Assembly (NCBI RefSeq): GCF_033115175.1
Contig: NC_084831.1
Span: 45,230,002 to 45,294,001 of the forward strand
DNA from: Lepus europaeus
Taxonomy: Eukaryota > Chordata > Mammalia > Lagomorpha > Leporidae
Direction: 5' to 3'
Length of the DNA: 64,000 nucleotides
Within the stretch, counting starts at the first letter, position 1; each line of letters opens with the position of its first letter. Made by a program: the position numbers and the translations under genes. The notes under the pieces were generated by a model, which saw only the letters and a program-made list of their open reading frames with translations, was not told the DNA's origin and did no database searches. Positions 1-11,625 of the stretch are shown piece after piece.

Positions 1-240
1 GTCGGAGGCAGGCTTTGTGGTACTGAAGGGTTAGGTAGCCCCTTAGGACATCTACATCCATATTAGAGTCCCTGTCTGAGTCCTGGCTCCTCCACTTCCA
101 TTTGAGTTCCCTGCTGATGCACCTGGGAAAGAAGAGGAAGATGGCCCAGGTGCCCGAGTTCCTGCCCACATGGGAGACCCAGATGGAGTTCCCAACTCCT
201 GGCTTTGACCTGGCCCAGCCCCCGCTCCAATCATCCCCAG
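1..240 (+). mobile_element. CSINE, old, 5' end cut by window
   Basis: Body recognised by CTGCTGATGCACCTGGGAAA at 111-130 and GATGGCCCAGGTGCC; the tail is lost. Confidence 0.8.
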
Positions 241-342
241 GCTGGAGAGCAGCCCTCTACGATGTACACCAATACCACCACACACTCATGGCCACAAGAT
301 GCACCCCAAATATATATTCTGCTCAAATTTAAAAATCTATAT

Positions 343-635
343 TATGGGGCAGGCATTTAGCCAACCAGTTTAGCACACTGGTAAAGACACCCTCATTCCA
401 CATCACAATGCCTGGGTTCAACTGACGGCTTCATCTCTTGCTTCCTGCTAATGCAGACCCTGGGAGGCAGAAATGGTGGCTCAGATAATTGGGTTCTTGC
501 CACCCACATGAGACCTGAACTGAGTTTCTGGTCCCCAGCCCAGCCACTGCCAGCATTTGAGAAGTAAAGCAGAAGATAGAAGGAATGTGGTTCTCAGTCT
601 GTATGTCTGTTTCTCAAGAAAAAAAAAAAAAATCA
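343..635 (+). mobile_element. CSINE, old diverged copy
   Basis: Head GGGGCAGGCATTTAGCC; ends in a pure A run at 620-633. Confidence 0.8.
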
Positions 636-755
636 GTATTTTGCAAAAGCTGAAAATAAAGTCAAAGCTGAATATCACCTATCACTGTTACAGAAAATAC
701 TTCAGAGATAAAAGACTACATCTAAAAATTTACAAGAAATTATAAAAATTTTAGT

Positions 756-1310
756 GCTGGGGGGAGCACTGTGACACAGTGGGTTATGCCATCACTTGCA
801 AAGCAGGCATCCCCTAGTGAAATGCTGGTTCAAATCCCAGCTGCCCTGTTTCCAATATAGCTCCGTGCCAATGTGCCTGGGAAGGCAGAAGATGATAGCA
901 CAAGTACCTGGGCTTCTGTCACCATATGGGGAACCCAGATGGAGCTCTAGGGTGCTGGCGTAAGCCTGGCACAGCCCTGACTGTTGTGGCCATTGGAGAG
1001 TGAACGAGTGGATGAAAGATCCTCTCTCAGATGACCCAAGTCCTTGGGCCCCTGCACCCACATGTGAGACCGGGAAGAAGCTCCTGGCTCTGGATCGGCA
1101 CAGCCCTGGCCGTTGCAGCCAATTGGGGAGTGAACCATCGGATGGAAGACCGACCGACCTCTCTGCTACTCTTCTCTCTGTGTGTAATTCTGACTTTCAA
1201 ATAAATAAATAAATCTTTAAAAAAAAAAATGAAAGATCCACTCTCTTTCTCTTGTTTTCTCTCTGTATCTTCCTCTTTGTCATGTTGCCTTTTAAACAAA
1301 TTTAAAAATC
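756..1310 (+). mobile_element. CSINE host interrupted by a second CSINE
   Basis: The 5' part (756-1030) and CT-rich tail (1231-1310) of one copy are separated by the insertion at 1031-1230. Confidence 0.8.
1031..1230 (+). mobile_element. CSINE, 5'-truncated, nested
   Basis: It starts at ATGACCCAAGTCCTTGGG. The duplication GAAAGATCCTCTCTC (1014-1028) recurs as GAAAGATCCACTCTC (1231-1245), proving insertion into the host's own CT tail. Confidence 0.85.
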
Positions 1311-2411
1311 TTAAAATAAAAGGGACAACCATCACTTAAAATTTTTATCAGTTTGACGGTACATGGTAGAAACAACACATTATCAGTGTCAACTACTGGA
1401 CTGCTCCTGTGTGTCCACTGCACATCCATGATATTAAATACATGGTCACATGTAACGGAGGTCACAAAAGTCCAGCAAAGTATTCTCAGATATCTCATTT
1501 TTCTGCTCTTTGTTGCTTTATCTCTTAATGATGTTTAGATCAAAGACAACTTCTCACAGACATCTCTGCAAAAGATTCTGGAGTTTGTCTCCTTGTGAAA
1601 TTTTGAGGTAGCAAAGTTGCCATCCTGCTTTTAACTCATCCTCACAAGAAAAGAATTTCTAAATGGGACATTTTCATACACTCACAGACTGTGGGGAGGT
1701 AAGGGCCAGGCCCCAGGCGATGAGCACCGGCTCCTTGTGGCATGTGTATTTGCATCAGATTGTCCTCATGGATGCAACAGGCGTATACAAACTGTAATGA
1801 AGATGGGACACCCTAGTCCCCCCCAGTCTCATGTAGGATGCTTTCATTACAACACATCATTTGCTTAAATGCCCCCTCCTCCCACCAGACTGGGTCCTAC
1901 TGTTACAGGCTGGTTCTAAGATTTTTGCTCCCATTCCCAGGGCACTGCCTGCTGCAGGAGTGAAGTGAGTTATAGTCCAACTGGTAATTGTGGAAGCAGG
2001 CTGAGGAGAGCCCTGCTCTGACAGTGAGACGTCTCAACCCATATTTCTCTTGCCAGAGGAGATGGCTCTGAGCTCCAGGGTCAACTCCCATAGGTAAGAT
2101 TTTTTAAAACCCAACTGAAAGTTTATACTGTACCCCTCAAGCCAGCTGAAACTACTGCACGCATTTACACACACTTGCCTTGAGACAGTAACTGACACAT
2201 TCTAAAATTACTTGCACATCTGCATGCTCAGGAGGTTAAATTCAAAAAGGCGGCAGCTGCGCAGACACTTTGCATGAGCGCCATTATCATCCTCCCCCAG
2301 ACCTGCTGGTCACAGCCAATGCGCCACCTAGCAGGAAAGGACAGAGCAGAGCAAAGCAGCATTCTGAAACCAGCAGAAGGAAGGTCAGTGACAGCACTCA
2401 AAAATACGCTA

Positions 2412-2690
2412 AGGAGACAGGAAATCGGTGCAACAGTTAAGACACTCTTGGGATGTCTGCATCCCACATCAGAGTGCCTGGGTTCAAGTCCTGGCTCCAA
2501 TTTCAATTCCAATTCCAGCTTCCAGCTAACGTGTATCCTGGGAGGGAGCAAGTGACGGCTCATGGACTTGAGCCCTTGCCACCCACATGGGAGACTAGCT
2601 ATTGCATGCATCTGGGGAGTAAATCAACACATGGATATCTCTGTCTCTCTCTACTTTTTAAATGAATAGAAATAAATAATTTTTTAAAAA
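2412..2690 (+). mobile_element. CSINE, old
   Basis: GGTGCAACAGTTAAGAC head and GGGTTCAAGTCC B box. Flanks AAAATACGCTA and AAAATATGCTA look like an eroded target duplication. Confidence 0.85.
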
Positions 2691-2869
2691 TATGCTAAAA
2701 CCCCTTGAAAACAAATCTTTTCTCTCTAAATGGCACTGAGTTGTTCAGTCTTAGGTTTTGCTGATCAAATCTCAAATGACTCAGATGAGGCCACTTATAT
2801 ACCCATACACCAAGGCCAGTTTTACCCTGTCAAATTTTGGCATAAGGTAATGCTCAAACGGTATCTTAC

Positions 2870-3008
2870 CTGTATGATAGGGAACGGGAGGTAGTTCATG
2901 TTGTTAACAAAGTACAGAAGGCTGTAGCTGTAGCCCATAAATGCTCCAGCCAACAGGAAGAAAAGATGATACTCATTTAAGCACGTCTGTGTAGCAGGAC
3001 GATCTAAG
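2870..3008 (-). CDS. NDC1: NDC1 coding exon 5 (residues 152-198)
   Basis: This exon encodes (S)[22 protein letters not shown]...[19 protein letters not shown], with the fourth transmembrane helix at about residues 166-186 and the [11 protein letters not shown] loop that is nearly invariant in vertebrate NDC1. The acceptor is TTGCAG just above 3008, and the donor CAG|GTAAGA is at 2870. The exon ends in phase 0. The next exon, which should start QYKFLRFRRS in the family, was looked for between 1 and 2869 on the minus strand and not found, so it lies left of the window. The gene is truncated by the window edge, not broken. Confidence 0.96.
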
Positions 3009-3211
3009 CTGCAAGCAAAAGTCAAGTTATTGATTCAACAGTCAGGGACATATATCACTGTTTTGGTTTCAACAGTTACTGAAGGCAAAGCTCCAAGTTG
3101 ATCACTTAGGAATGGCCCAAATTCTAAAAAAAAAAAAAGGTTAATTTTAGGCAAGTATGAGCAGAATTTATTAAAAACCCATTTTGAACAAGCTTAAGAA
3201 TCTGACTCTAG

Positions 3212-3511
3212 GGGCCAGTGTTCTGGTGTAGTGGATCAAGTCACCATGTACAACATGAGCATCCCTTATGGGTGCCAGTTCAAGTCCCAGCTGCTCCACT
3301 ACTGATCCAGTTCCCTGTTAATGTGCCTGGGAAAAGCAGAAGACTGCTCAAGTGCTTTGGTCCCTGCCACTCACGTGGGAGACCTGAAAAAGCTCCTGGC
3401 TCCTGGCTCCCAGCTCAGTCCTGGAAACTACAGGAGTGAACCCAGATGGAAGATCTCTTTCACTCTGTGTCTTTCCCTCTCTCACTGTAACTCTTTCAAA
3501 TAAATAAATTA
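3212..3511 (+). mobile_element. CSINE with perfect 16-bp target duplication
   Basis: AAGAATCTGACTCTAG is present at 3196-3211 and 3512-3527. Confidence 0.92.
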
Positions 3512-4311
3512 AAGAATCTGACTCTAGCTCTGTTCCCCTGGAAACTCAATATGGGTAAGAATGTCTACCATAATAAGCAACATTGCTTGAGAGTTGGAAA
3601 ACTGTATTGGACTGAGCAAAAGTATATATATTTACACCTGGTAGAGATCCCCTAACTTTGGGCCTCTCCCTGTCTCAGCTCTTATAACAGCATTCCCTTC
3701 TGGGAACACTGGATGCTACGCCCATAAAGTTGCCATAAGAGATCCTGGATCCTGTAGGGCACGAAGCCTTTAAACAGGGAGGCCCACACCCATCTCATGC
3801 AGACCTCCTGTCCTTGGAGCTGCTTTGTATCTCCAGCAAGACAACTCTGATGGCTCTGGGACCTTGTAAAAACTGCTTCAGGGGCTCCTGCTCATGAGGA
3901 GCTCAGGATGCTTCTCAGCTGACAATCTAGGGTTTTAAGTCCTGAATATTTAGTTAAATCCAAGAGGACCCCCCAGTGGGTGCTGCCGTAAGCCACTTCC
4001 CTATCAGTTTTGCCTTTCAGTTGTTAGCGTAAGAACTTGTCTATTTGGTGAACATCAACTCTAAAACTCCCTTGACAGTTTCCTAAGACTATAAACTCTC
4101 AGTTGTCAGGGGGTGTAGAGTACCAACACATCATAATTCAGCAGGAGTCAATTTCTCATGAGTAAGTACAGGTTGTAGGACGGTCAGATGTCCTACCACC
4201 ATGAGAAGTCAGACTCCAGACTGACTGTTTTCTAGATTATGAGTTACAAAATGATGAAAGAGATTAGTTTTGCCAAAACCTCTGACTGAAACATCAGTAA
4301 ATATATTAATA

Positions 4312-4615
4312 ATTGGCATTAGGACAATGGCGAACACACCACTTGGAATACCTATATCCCGTATCAGAGTGACTGGTTCAAGTTCTGGCTACCCTGCTTC
4401 TAATCTAGCTTCCTGTTAATGTGTGCCCTGGGAGGTAGCAGATGATGGCTCAAGTATTTAGGGTCTTGCCACCCTCATGGTAGAACCAGACTGAGTTCCA
4501 GATTCCTGGCTTTGGCCTGGTCCAGCCCTGTCACAGGTATCTGGGGAGTGAACCAATGGCTGGAAGATCTCTCTCTCTCTTGCTGCCTTTCAAATAAAAC
4601 GAATACAAACAATTT
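4312..4615 (+). mobile_element. CSINE, old
   Basis: Retains the GATGGCTCAAGTATTTAGGG and GAGTGAACCAATGGCTGGAAG blocks. Confidence 0.85.
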
Positions 4616-4616
4616 T

Positions 4617-4795
4617 TTAAAGATTTATTCATTTATTTGAAAGTCAGAGTTACACAGAGAAAGGAGAGGCAGGGAGGTCTTCCACCCGCTGGTTCACTCC
4701 CCAGTTGGTTGCAATGGCTAGAGCAGAGCTGATCCAAAGCCAGGAGCCAGGAGCTTCCTCTGGATCTTCCCACATGGGTGCAGGTGCCCACAAAT
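4617..4795 (-). mobile_element. CSINE, 5'-truncated
   Basis: Only the 3' half, in antisense. It is joined tail-to-tail with the preceding plus copy. Confidence 0.85.
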
Positions 4796-4906
4796 AAATT
4801 TAAAAATTGTTTTTCAAATGGCTACTAATCCCTTTAAAAGCTTATAGCTTATTGCTGCCTTCTGCTCCCTAGACCTTCACTGCCGCTCCATTGAAGAGAG
4901 GTGCAG

Positions 4907-5222
4907 AGGCTGGCACTGTGGTGTAGCAGGTAAGGCCGCCACCTGCAGTGCCGGCATCCCATATGGGCGCCAGTTCAAGTCCCAGCTGCTACACTTCTGA
5001 TCCAGCTCTCTCCTATGGCCTGGAAAAGCAGTAGAGGATGGCTCACATGCTTGGGCCCCTGCACCCACATGGGATATCCAGAAGAAGCTCCTGGCTTCTG
5101 GCTTTGGATTGGCGCAGCTCCAGCCATTGCGGCCATCTGGGGAGTGAACCAGCGGATGGAAGACCTCTCTCTCTCTGCCTCTCAAATAAATAAATACATC
5201 TTTAAAAATAAAAAAAAAAAAA
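4907..5222 (+). mobile_element. CSINE
   Basis: Full length from GGCTGGCACTGTGGTGTAGC to an A-rich tail. Confidence 0.92.
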
Positions 5223-5440
5223 GAGAAGTGCAAAGAATTTAAGATTCATCAAGATGAACAGTTGACACTTCCCTACTAAGAGATGGCATTTATTATTTAA
5301 TGTTTATCAACAGTACAATTTTCACTAAAGCAAACATATTTATTAGGGGGAAAAATTGTCTTATGAGCATATTTCAGAAAGTTCATAGAAAAAATGGAAT
5401 AAAAAGCTAACTTTATTTTGGTGTAAGAAAATTGAAATTC

Positions 5441-5765
5441 AGGGGCTGGCACTGTGGAGCAGCGGTGAGGCTATGACTGTGACTCCAGCATCCCACATGG
5501 TTCCAGTTCCAGCTGCTCCACTTCCAATCCAGCTCCCTCCTAACGTGCCTGAGAAAGCAGAAGATGACATAAGTGCTTGGGTCTCTGCCATCCATGTGGG
5601 TGACTCAAATGGAGTTCTAGGCTCCTGGTATCGGCCTGGCCCAACCCCAGCTGTTGCAGCCATTTGGGGAGTGAACCAGCGATGGAAGGTCTCTCTCTCT
5701 CTTCCTCTTTCTCTTTTTCTATAATTCTGCCTTTCAAATAAATTAAATAAATCTTTAAAAAAAAT
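5441..5765 (+). mobile_element. CSINE inside the mariner-like palindrome
   Basis: Runs from GGGGCTGGCACTGTGG to an AATCTTTAAAAAAAATTG tail. Confidence 0.9.
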
Positions 5766-5831
5766 TGAGAGATGGAGTTGTGGCATAATGGGTAAGCCAC
5801 TGCCTGCAATGCCAGCATCCCACATGGGCAG
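5766..5831 (+). mobile_element. CSINE head fragment
   Basis: Only the tRNA-like first 65 bases remain. An isolated head is unusual for an element that is normally truncated at its 5' end. Confidence 0.7.
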
Positions 5832-5924
5832 TTTAAAAAAAAAATTGATGCCTAGGCATAAGTTTTGCATAATATCCATTTTCCTATGAGCCTTTTGCAG
5901 ACTCCTTGTAGAACAATAGCTACG

Positions 5925-6245
5925 GGTGCTGGCACTGTGGCGTAACAGCTAAAGCCACCACTTACAGTCCTGCATCCTATATGGGCGCCAGTTCAAGACC
6001 TGGCTGCTTTACTTCCTATCCAGCTCTCTGCTATGGCCTGGGAAAGCAGTAGAAGATGGCCCAAGCCCTTGGGTCCCTACAGCCGCGTGGGAGACACGGA
6101 AGAAGCTCCTGGCTCCGGATCGGTGCAGTTCTGTCCATTGCAGCCAATTGGAGAGTGAACCCAATGGAAGACCTCTCTCTCTCTCTGCCTCTCCTTCTCT
6201 CTCTGTGTAACTCTTTCAAGCAAAATAAGTCTTTCAAAAAAATAA
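5925..6245 (+). mobile_element. CSINE
   Basis: GGTGCTGGCACTGTGGCGTA head and AAGTCTTTCAAAAAAATAAT tail. Confidence 0.9.
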
Positions 6246-6329
6246 TAGCTAGGGTCAAAAGAAAACTAAAATACAGGGGACAGTAGGGATCTGAAGACCA
6301 CTCCAGTTTTTACTTTTTATTTTTATTTA

Positions 6330-6634
6330 GATTTTTATTTATTTATTTTGAAAAGCAGATTTTTACAGAGAGAGGGACAGATAGAAAGAGAGACCTTCCA
6401 TCTGCTGGTTCACTCCCTAGGTGGCTGCAATGGTCAGTGCTGTACCCAGCTAAAGCCAGGAGCTTCTTCCAGGTTTCCCACAAGGGTGGCAGGGGCCCAT
6501 CTTCCACTGCTTTCCCAGGCATATTAGCAGGGAGCTGGGTCAGAAGTGGAGCAGCCAGGACTGGAACTGGCATTCATTTGGGATGCCAGCACAGCAGACA
6601 GTAGCTTTACCCACTACACCACAATGCTGGCCCT
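6330..6634 (-). mobile_element. CSINE
   Basis: Antisense copy ending GCACCACAATGCTGGCCC-like head near 6634. It forms an inverted pair with 7482-7822 around NDC1 exon 4. Confidence 0.9.
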
Positions 6635-6779
6635 CTTTTTTGGTTTTCAAAGTCAAAATATCAACTTGAAATTTGTATCAATGCCCTGTGCTAAAGAACT
6701 GTTTAAACGTTAATGCTGTAAAAGCACTCTACTAAAAGCATTATAGTTATTTAAAATTATTTCTTCCCTCTTTCCATAC

Positions 6780-7045
6780 CACCCTTCCTTCACACTCCAA
6801 CCTGAATGCCACCTCATCCAAGGACACGTGTGGGCCCTCCCTGCTTTCTCAATTCCCAGAGCATATCTGCACCTCTCACTTTCTTCTTCCTACTGCATCC
6901 ATGCACATCCAGGTCTTGATTTCCCTACTGTTCTCTCCAAGAGACTCTAGGTTTGATTATTATAGTCTAGGTTTGATTCACTCTCACAAACCAAATATAC
7001 CTCGCACAGCACCTGGCACACACAACAGTTTTTTAAACTTGCTGA
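6780..7045 (+). mobile_element. L2 3' end
   Basis: Resembles the L2 tail (ACAGCACCTGGCACACACAACAG). It has an internal duplication of TCTAGGTTTGATT. Confidence 0.6.
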
Positions 7046-7204
7046 GTTTGACAAACAGAAAACACCAAAAACATCTGAAATAGATAAACAAGCCCCTTCT
7101 TTAGAAGTCTGGAAACCAAAGGATGTCCAGAAACTACTAACCCACGTGGGTCACCTGGGGTTTAGAAGCTAACAAGGCTCCTCAGCAAACGCATCTACTC
7201 TTAC

Positions 7205-7379
7205 CTCCCGGTACTGGTGCAGGGAACCACGAGGAAACTGTACTGGCCCTTGGTGATCACAGCAGCACACCACGCCATCACCATTCCCATGGCCGCATGG
7301 ACAAAGGAGTGCAGGAGCTGCTGAGGGTGAATGACCTTTCCTATCAGGGCCAGTCTGGAGCAGGGAACAGAAGGCACGA
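7205..7379 (-). CDS. NDC1: NDC1 coding exon 4 (residues 94-152)
   Basis: This exon encodes (V)[20 protein letters not shown]...[22 protein letters not shown] and ends PCTSTGR(S). It holds the conserved HPQQ loop and the third transmembrane helix (about residues 116-134). The acceptor is CTTACAG and the donor GTAAGA. Phase is 1 in and 2 out, both matching neighbouring exons. The end of the exon (TSTGRS) differs from the human loop, as expected for a non-conserved loop. The exon lies between an inverted pair of CSINEs (6330-6634 minus, 7482-7822 plus). Confidence 0.96.
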
Positions 7380-7481
7380 CTGTAAGGAAAACACAGGACT
7401 GTGCGTCAAAGGGTCCGACCACACCTCTCCTCCCACACACACAGGGGAGGAAGGAATACACACTGTGAAATACACTGCAGA

Positions 7482-7822
7482 GGCCGGCGCCGTGGCTCAC
7501 TAGGCTAATCCTCCGCCTGTGGCGCCGGTACCCCAGGTTCCAGTCCCAGTCGGGGCGCTGGGTTCTGTCCCGGTTGCTCCTCTTCCAGTCCAGCTCTCTG
7601 CTGTGGCACGGGAAGGCAGTGGAGGATGGCCCAAGTGCTTGGGCCTCTGCACCCACATGGGAGACCAGGAGGGAGCACCTGGCTCCTGGCTTCGGATCGG
7701 CACAGTGTGCCAGCCGTGGCAACCATTTGGGGGTGAACCAATGGAAGGAAGACCTTCCTCTCTGTCTCTCTCTCTAACTCTGCCTGCCAAAAAAAAAAAA
7801 AAAGAAAGAAAGAAAGAAATAC
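7482..7822 (+). mobile_element. CSINE2-like young copy
   Basis: GGCCGGCGCCGTGGCTCACTAGGC head and CTAACTCTGCCTGCCAAAA ending, the younger subfamily. Tail AAAGAAAGAAAG. Confidence 0.92.
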
Positions 7823-8011
7823 GCTGCAGAAAAATACTAAGTTACCAAAGTTAGAGAAGATCAATAAGAGACATACCCAAAACATCTAGGGATGAAACCC
7901 AAAGACAGTACAACGAACATTTTTCATTTCTTTTTCATTAAAATTCCCTGGCACACAGCCTGGCACTCTCTGAAGCACCACAACAGAACAGATAGTAACT
8001 AAAGAAAGATG

Positions 8012-8298
8012 GCAGGTAAAGCTGCTTCTTGCAATGCCGCCACCCCGTATCAGAGAGCTGGTTCTAGTCCCAGCTCCTCTGCTTCTGATCCAGCTCCCTA
8101 CTAGTGCGCCCGGGAAGTGCTTGGGCCCCTGCACCCATGTGGGAGACCTGAATGGAGTTTCTGGCTCCTGGTTTGATGGGCCCAGACGTGGCCCTTGCAG
8201 TCATTTAGGAGTGGACTAGCAGACAGAAGATCTGTCACTTGCCGTTTGTCTCTCTGTCTTTCAAATAGATAAATACATCTTTAAAAGAAAGGGGAAGA
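8012..8298 (+). mobile_element. CSINE, old, with internal loss
   Basis: Recognised by GGTTCTAGTCCCAGCTCC and TTTCAAATAGATAAATACAT. Confidence 0.8.
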
Positions 8299-8729
8299 AA
8301 GAGCTGGCTGCTGCCCTCTGGGAGGCTGACTGTCAGCACCTGAAACAGTCAGCATGCAATGCGCCTGTGACAAACTACAAACAGGTGCACACTAGCCACG
8401 CTGGCCACGGTGATCACTAACACTTCTCTGACAGCCCAAGGCAGGTGTGGATGGATGAGAGGTGAGGGACGTCACCTGGCCAGGGTGTCCCTTCCCTACT
8501 GTGCAGCTGTTCTTTCATCCACACAGAGAAGAGCTGGAGCACAGGGTGTGTGGGGAAGCGGCTGCTGTCACCTCTCGCTCTCCACCACACGTGCCCACCA
8601 GGCACACGGACTGTGCACTTGACTTACAGGACTCTGAATATACTAAACCCCTCTTGTCACGAACCCTCTCTGTATGCTATTCCTTCTCTCTCAAGAACAT
8701 TTTCCTTCTTTAATACAACTGCCCCCCTC

Positions 8730-8960
8730 AAAGCCTGGTTTAATCATCCTCTCTCGAAAAGCTCCCAGCTGGCTAAGTGGTACTCCTGTCCACTCCCACT
8801 CAATGTACTGCAATCAAACATGCTAATGTCTACTGTCTGTCTCCCCAGTAGCTGTGATGCCCCGGAGAAAGCTGGGACCATATCATTGTTCTCTTCCCCA
8901 CACACAATGTCCAGCACACAGAAAATGCATACGGAATGTTACTGGAGGAATGAGCCAGTG
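8730..8960 (+). mobile_element. L2 3' end
   Basis: Follows the L2 terminal pattern through CCAGCACACAGAAAATGC and GGAATGTTACTGGAGGAATG. Confidence 0.55.
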
Positions 8961-9041
8961 ACTCACGACCTGTGGGAATCTTCAGAGGATGCAGGTACAT
9001 GCACAGGGGGAAAGAGCACATGCTCTAAGATGGAGAAAGAG

Positions 9042-9362
9042 GGGCCAGTGCTGCGGCACAGCTGGTAAAGCTGCCACTCGCAACACCGGCGTCCCTTGTG
9101 GGCACCGCTGCTCCACTTCCAATCCAGCTCCTTCTAAAGATCTGGGAAAAGCAGCAGCAGGTGGACCAAGTGTTTGGGCCTGGACCACTCATGTGCGAGA
9201 CCCAGATGAAGCACCTGACTTTGGCATGTCCCAACCCCGGCCATTGTGGCCACCTGGGAAATGAACAGGCAGATGAAGATCTCTATATGTCTGTCTCTGT
9301 CTCTCTCTCTCCCCACCCTCTCCAACTTTTTCAAATAAAGAAATAAATCTCTAAAAATAGTT
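9042..9362 (+). mobile_element. CSINE
   Basis: GGGGCCAGTGCTGCGGCACA head and AAATAAAGAAATAAATCTCT tail. Confidence 0.9.
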
Positions 9363-9778
9363 GGAGAAAGAGACCCAACAACCTCTAGTGAGGGAGCAGG
9401 AAAGCAAAGGAAAATGCAATGCACTGTAACATCTCCAGCTAGGGTCTGAAATGCTATACCTGATTTCACAAGGGAGTACTGAAGAGCTAAAAGGAAGAAT
9501 GAAGTTATGGCCATAGAACAAGTGCAGAAAGCCTTGTTACTCTGCCTCAAGGACAGACTCGGGAATCTGAAAAGGCAGGAAGAGTAGAAGAGAAACTGAG
9601 TATAACAAGCGCCACAATCTAACAGGTTATTCTCCTGAGGCAAAGCGTAGTGCTCTAAAGATTTTGTGACAGTCATAGAATGACAGGCTTTTATATTGAA
9701 ATTAAATCACCTGGTCTTGATCTGCTACCCTGTAAAAGAATTCTTTTTATAATACACTGGCTAAATCACAGTGCTAAC

Positions 9779-10098
9779 ACTAGCCGTGCTGTGGCGCAGT
9801 AGGTTAATCCTCCACCTGCGGCGCCTGCATCCCATATGGGTGCCTGTTCTACTCCTGGCTGCTCCTCCTCCAATCAGCTCTCTGCTACAGCCTGGGAAAG
9901 AAGTAGAGGATAGCCCAGGTGTTGGGCCTCTGCACCCACATGGGAGACGCAGAGGTAGCGCCTGGCTTCGGATCAGCCCAGCTCCAGCCATTGCTACCAT
10001 TTGAGGAGTGAACCAACAATAGAAGACCTTTCTCTTGTCTCTCTCTCTCTGTCTGTAACTCTACCTCTCAAATAAATAAATAAAATCTTAAAAAAGAC
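9779..10098 (+). mobile_element. CSINE
   Basis: GCCGTGCTGTGGCGCAGTAGG head and TCAAATAAATAAATAAAATC tail. Confidence 0.9.
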
Positions 10099-10104
10099 AC
10101 CAGC

Positions 10105-10375
10105 CATGATTTAAAGGTTTGCATTTGTTTTCCTGTGGTAATGGACACATTAATGAGATTTCTCATCTGAACCAGTTTTAAGTGCACAGTTGGGTGGCCC
10201 TGAGTACACTCCAGTGCTGTCCACCATCCCCACCACTCATCTCCAACTCTTCTATCTCCCCAGTGACACACTGCCCATAAACAACGCCCAGTGCCTGGGA
10301 CCACCCTCCGACTTTCTGTCTGATTTTGACTATTCTAGGTAGCCCTATATAACATTTTTCCTGAAAGTTCTAAAT
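10105..10375. mobile_element. L1 3' UTR-like relic
   Basis: Resembles the widespread L1 segment with a CCACCATCCCCACCACTC-like stretch, followed by TTTCTGTCTGATTTTGACTA and TTCTAGGTAGCCCTATATAA. Confidence 0.5.
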
Positions 10376-10559
10376 TTAACAAGAGAAACTAGCACCCAAA
10401 TGAATTTTAAGGCATATCATTCAAAGGATATGATTTTGTGCACTTTTAAATTTTGACACAAAACACAGCCTGTTGCACTCGTCCACATATAAAATGCATG
10501 AAGTCTGCCCTTAGTAAAATACATTCATATTCTTAACATGGTTAACATTGGAAACTCAC

Positions 10560-10661
10560 CTGCATAGAACTCCACATTGAAAACACTTATTATTATTATT
10601 ACCACTGACAGCAACAGGAGGTAAAAGATTATATAGGAACTGTAGAGATCACTGAAGGAAT
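10560..10661 (-). CDS. NDC1: NDC1 coding exon 3 (residues 60-94)
   Basis: This exon encodes (D)[20 protein letters not shown]...SVFNVEFYA(V), the second transmembrane helix (about residues 69-87, an unusually Ile-rich run). The acceptor TTTTAG precedes 10661 and the donor GTGAGT follows 10560. The exon is 102 nt and enters and leaves in phase 1, so skipping it would keep the frame while deleting one membrane helix. The Ile run comes from a short ATAATAATAATA tract in the coding strand, a potential slippage site. Confidence 0.96.
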
Positions 10662-10784
10662 CTAAAACACAGGAGAGATGGGTTAGTGACGTTTATTCAG
10701 TCTTAATGTCCTGTTCAACAGATTGCAATATAAGGGTTCTTGAACAACAAGGATAACTTTAACATTAAAAATTATCTTTTCTTG

Positions 10785-11088
10785 GGCTGGTGCCGTGGCT
10801 CACTAGGCTAATCCTCTGCCTAAGGCGCCGGCACCCTGGGTTCTAGTCCTGGTTGGGGCGCCAGATTCTGTCCCGGTTGCTCCTCTACCAGTCCAGCTCT
10901 CTGCTGTGGCCCAGGGAGTGCAGTGGAGGATGGCCCAAGTGCTTGGGCCCTGCACCCGCATGGGAGACCAGGAGGATTGGCTTCGGATTGGCACAGTACC
11001 GGCCATTTGGGGGGTGAACCAACGGAAGGAAGACCTTTCTCTCTGTCTCTCTCTCTAACTCTGTCAAAAAAATTTAAAAAAAAAATTT
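10785..11088 (+). mobile_element. CSINE2-like young copy
   Basis: GGCTGGTGCCGTGGCTCACT head. Lacks part of the CACCTGGCTCC block. Confidence 0.9.
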
Positions 11089-11625
11089 TTTTTAATTATC
11101 TTTTCTTGAAGATTCTGTTTACGTTTGTACCCTGCAGACAGGTTCATTGGAAAAACTCAAGAATCACAAATTATTATTTGAACTTAGCTTTGTGTACTTT
11201 AAAATTACAGTAGAATTTCTTTTAAATGCTACAGACATTAACATCAGATAAAATACTACCATGTGCAAACACTTCATCATGCAAAAAAGAGACACAATGT
11301 TTAACAGTAAACCAACAAAGTTTCTCCCTAAAATGCAAATAATATTTTTCAGATCTCTTAATAAACCCAATTAGCTCCTACAGCTAAAGTCAAAGTAACA
11401 TCTTTGGAAACAGCAGAATCCATAAATCATCTGAACGAACCACGTCTCTGTGAATGTGCTACTACATTCTGGAGTAGTCCGACAAATGACACTCCATTTC
11501 TAAGTTCAACCTATGTATATATTATGCCTAAAAACCTAAACAAGAAAAATAAAATGGGACATACACTTGCTGAGTAGACTAAGACTTAGTAACAAGACCA
11601 ATTATTTTTAAAAGAACCAGGACTG

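Larger units (their letters stand above)
1..2869 (-). other. NDC1: NDC1 intron 5 (partial)
   Basis: The donor GTAAGA is at 2864-2869 and the intron runs off the left edge. It contains four CSINE insertions (listed separately). The stretches 1310-2410 and 2690-2870 are unique, AT-rich intronic sequence with no gene or repeat I can name. Confidence 0.85.
5362..5912. mobile_element. Mariner-like palindromic element split by CSINEs
   Basis: The left arm (5362-5440, TTTCAGAAAGTTCATAGAAA then TTTATTTTGGTGTAAG) and right arm (5838-5912) are inverted versions of one another, as in a non-autonomous Tc1/mariner element. Two SINEs separate the arms. Confidence 0.55.
3009..7204 (-). other. NDC1: NDC1 intron 4
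   Basis: Splice sites are GTAAGA at the 7204 end and TTGCAG at the 3009 end. The intron holds eight CSINE pieces, a mariner-like palindrome split by SINEs (5362-5912) and an L2 3' end (6780-7045). The stretch 3528-4310 is unique sequence in which I recognise nothing. Confidence 0.85.
7380..10559 (-). other. NDC1: NDC1 intron 3
   Basis: The intron contains CSINEs at 7482, 8012, 9042 and 9779, an L2 3' end at 8730-8960 and an L1-like stretch at 10105-10375. The parts 8300-8730 and 9362-9778 show no recognisable gene or repeat. Confidence 0.85.

Noticed and set aside
1..2869. NDC1 exon 6 (QYKFLRF...)
   Set aside because: Searched for on the minus strand and not present; it must lie outside the window.
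7482..7600. tRNA-like A and B boxes at CSINE heads
   Set aside because: They are SINE promoters derived from a tRNA. No cloverleaf with proper stems was found, so they are not tRNA genes.
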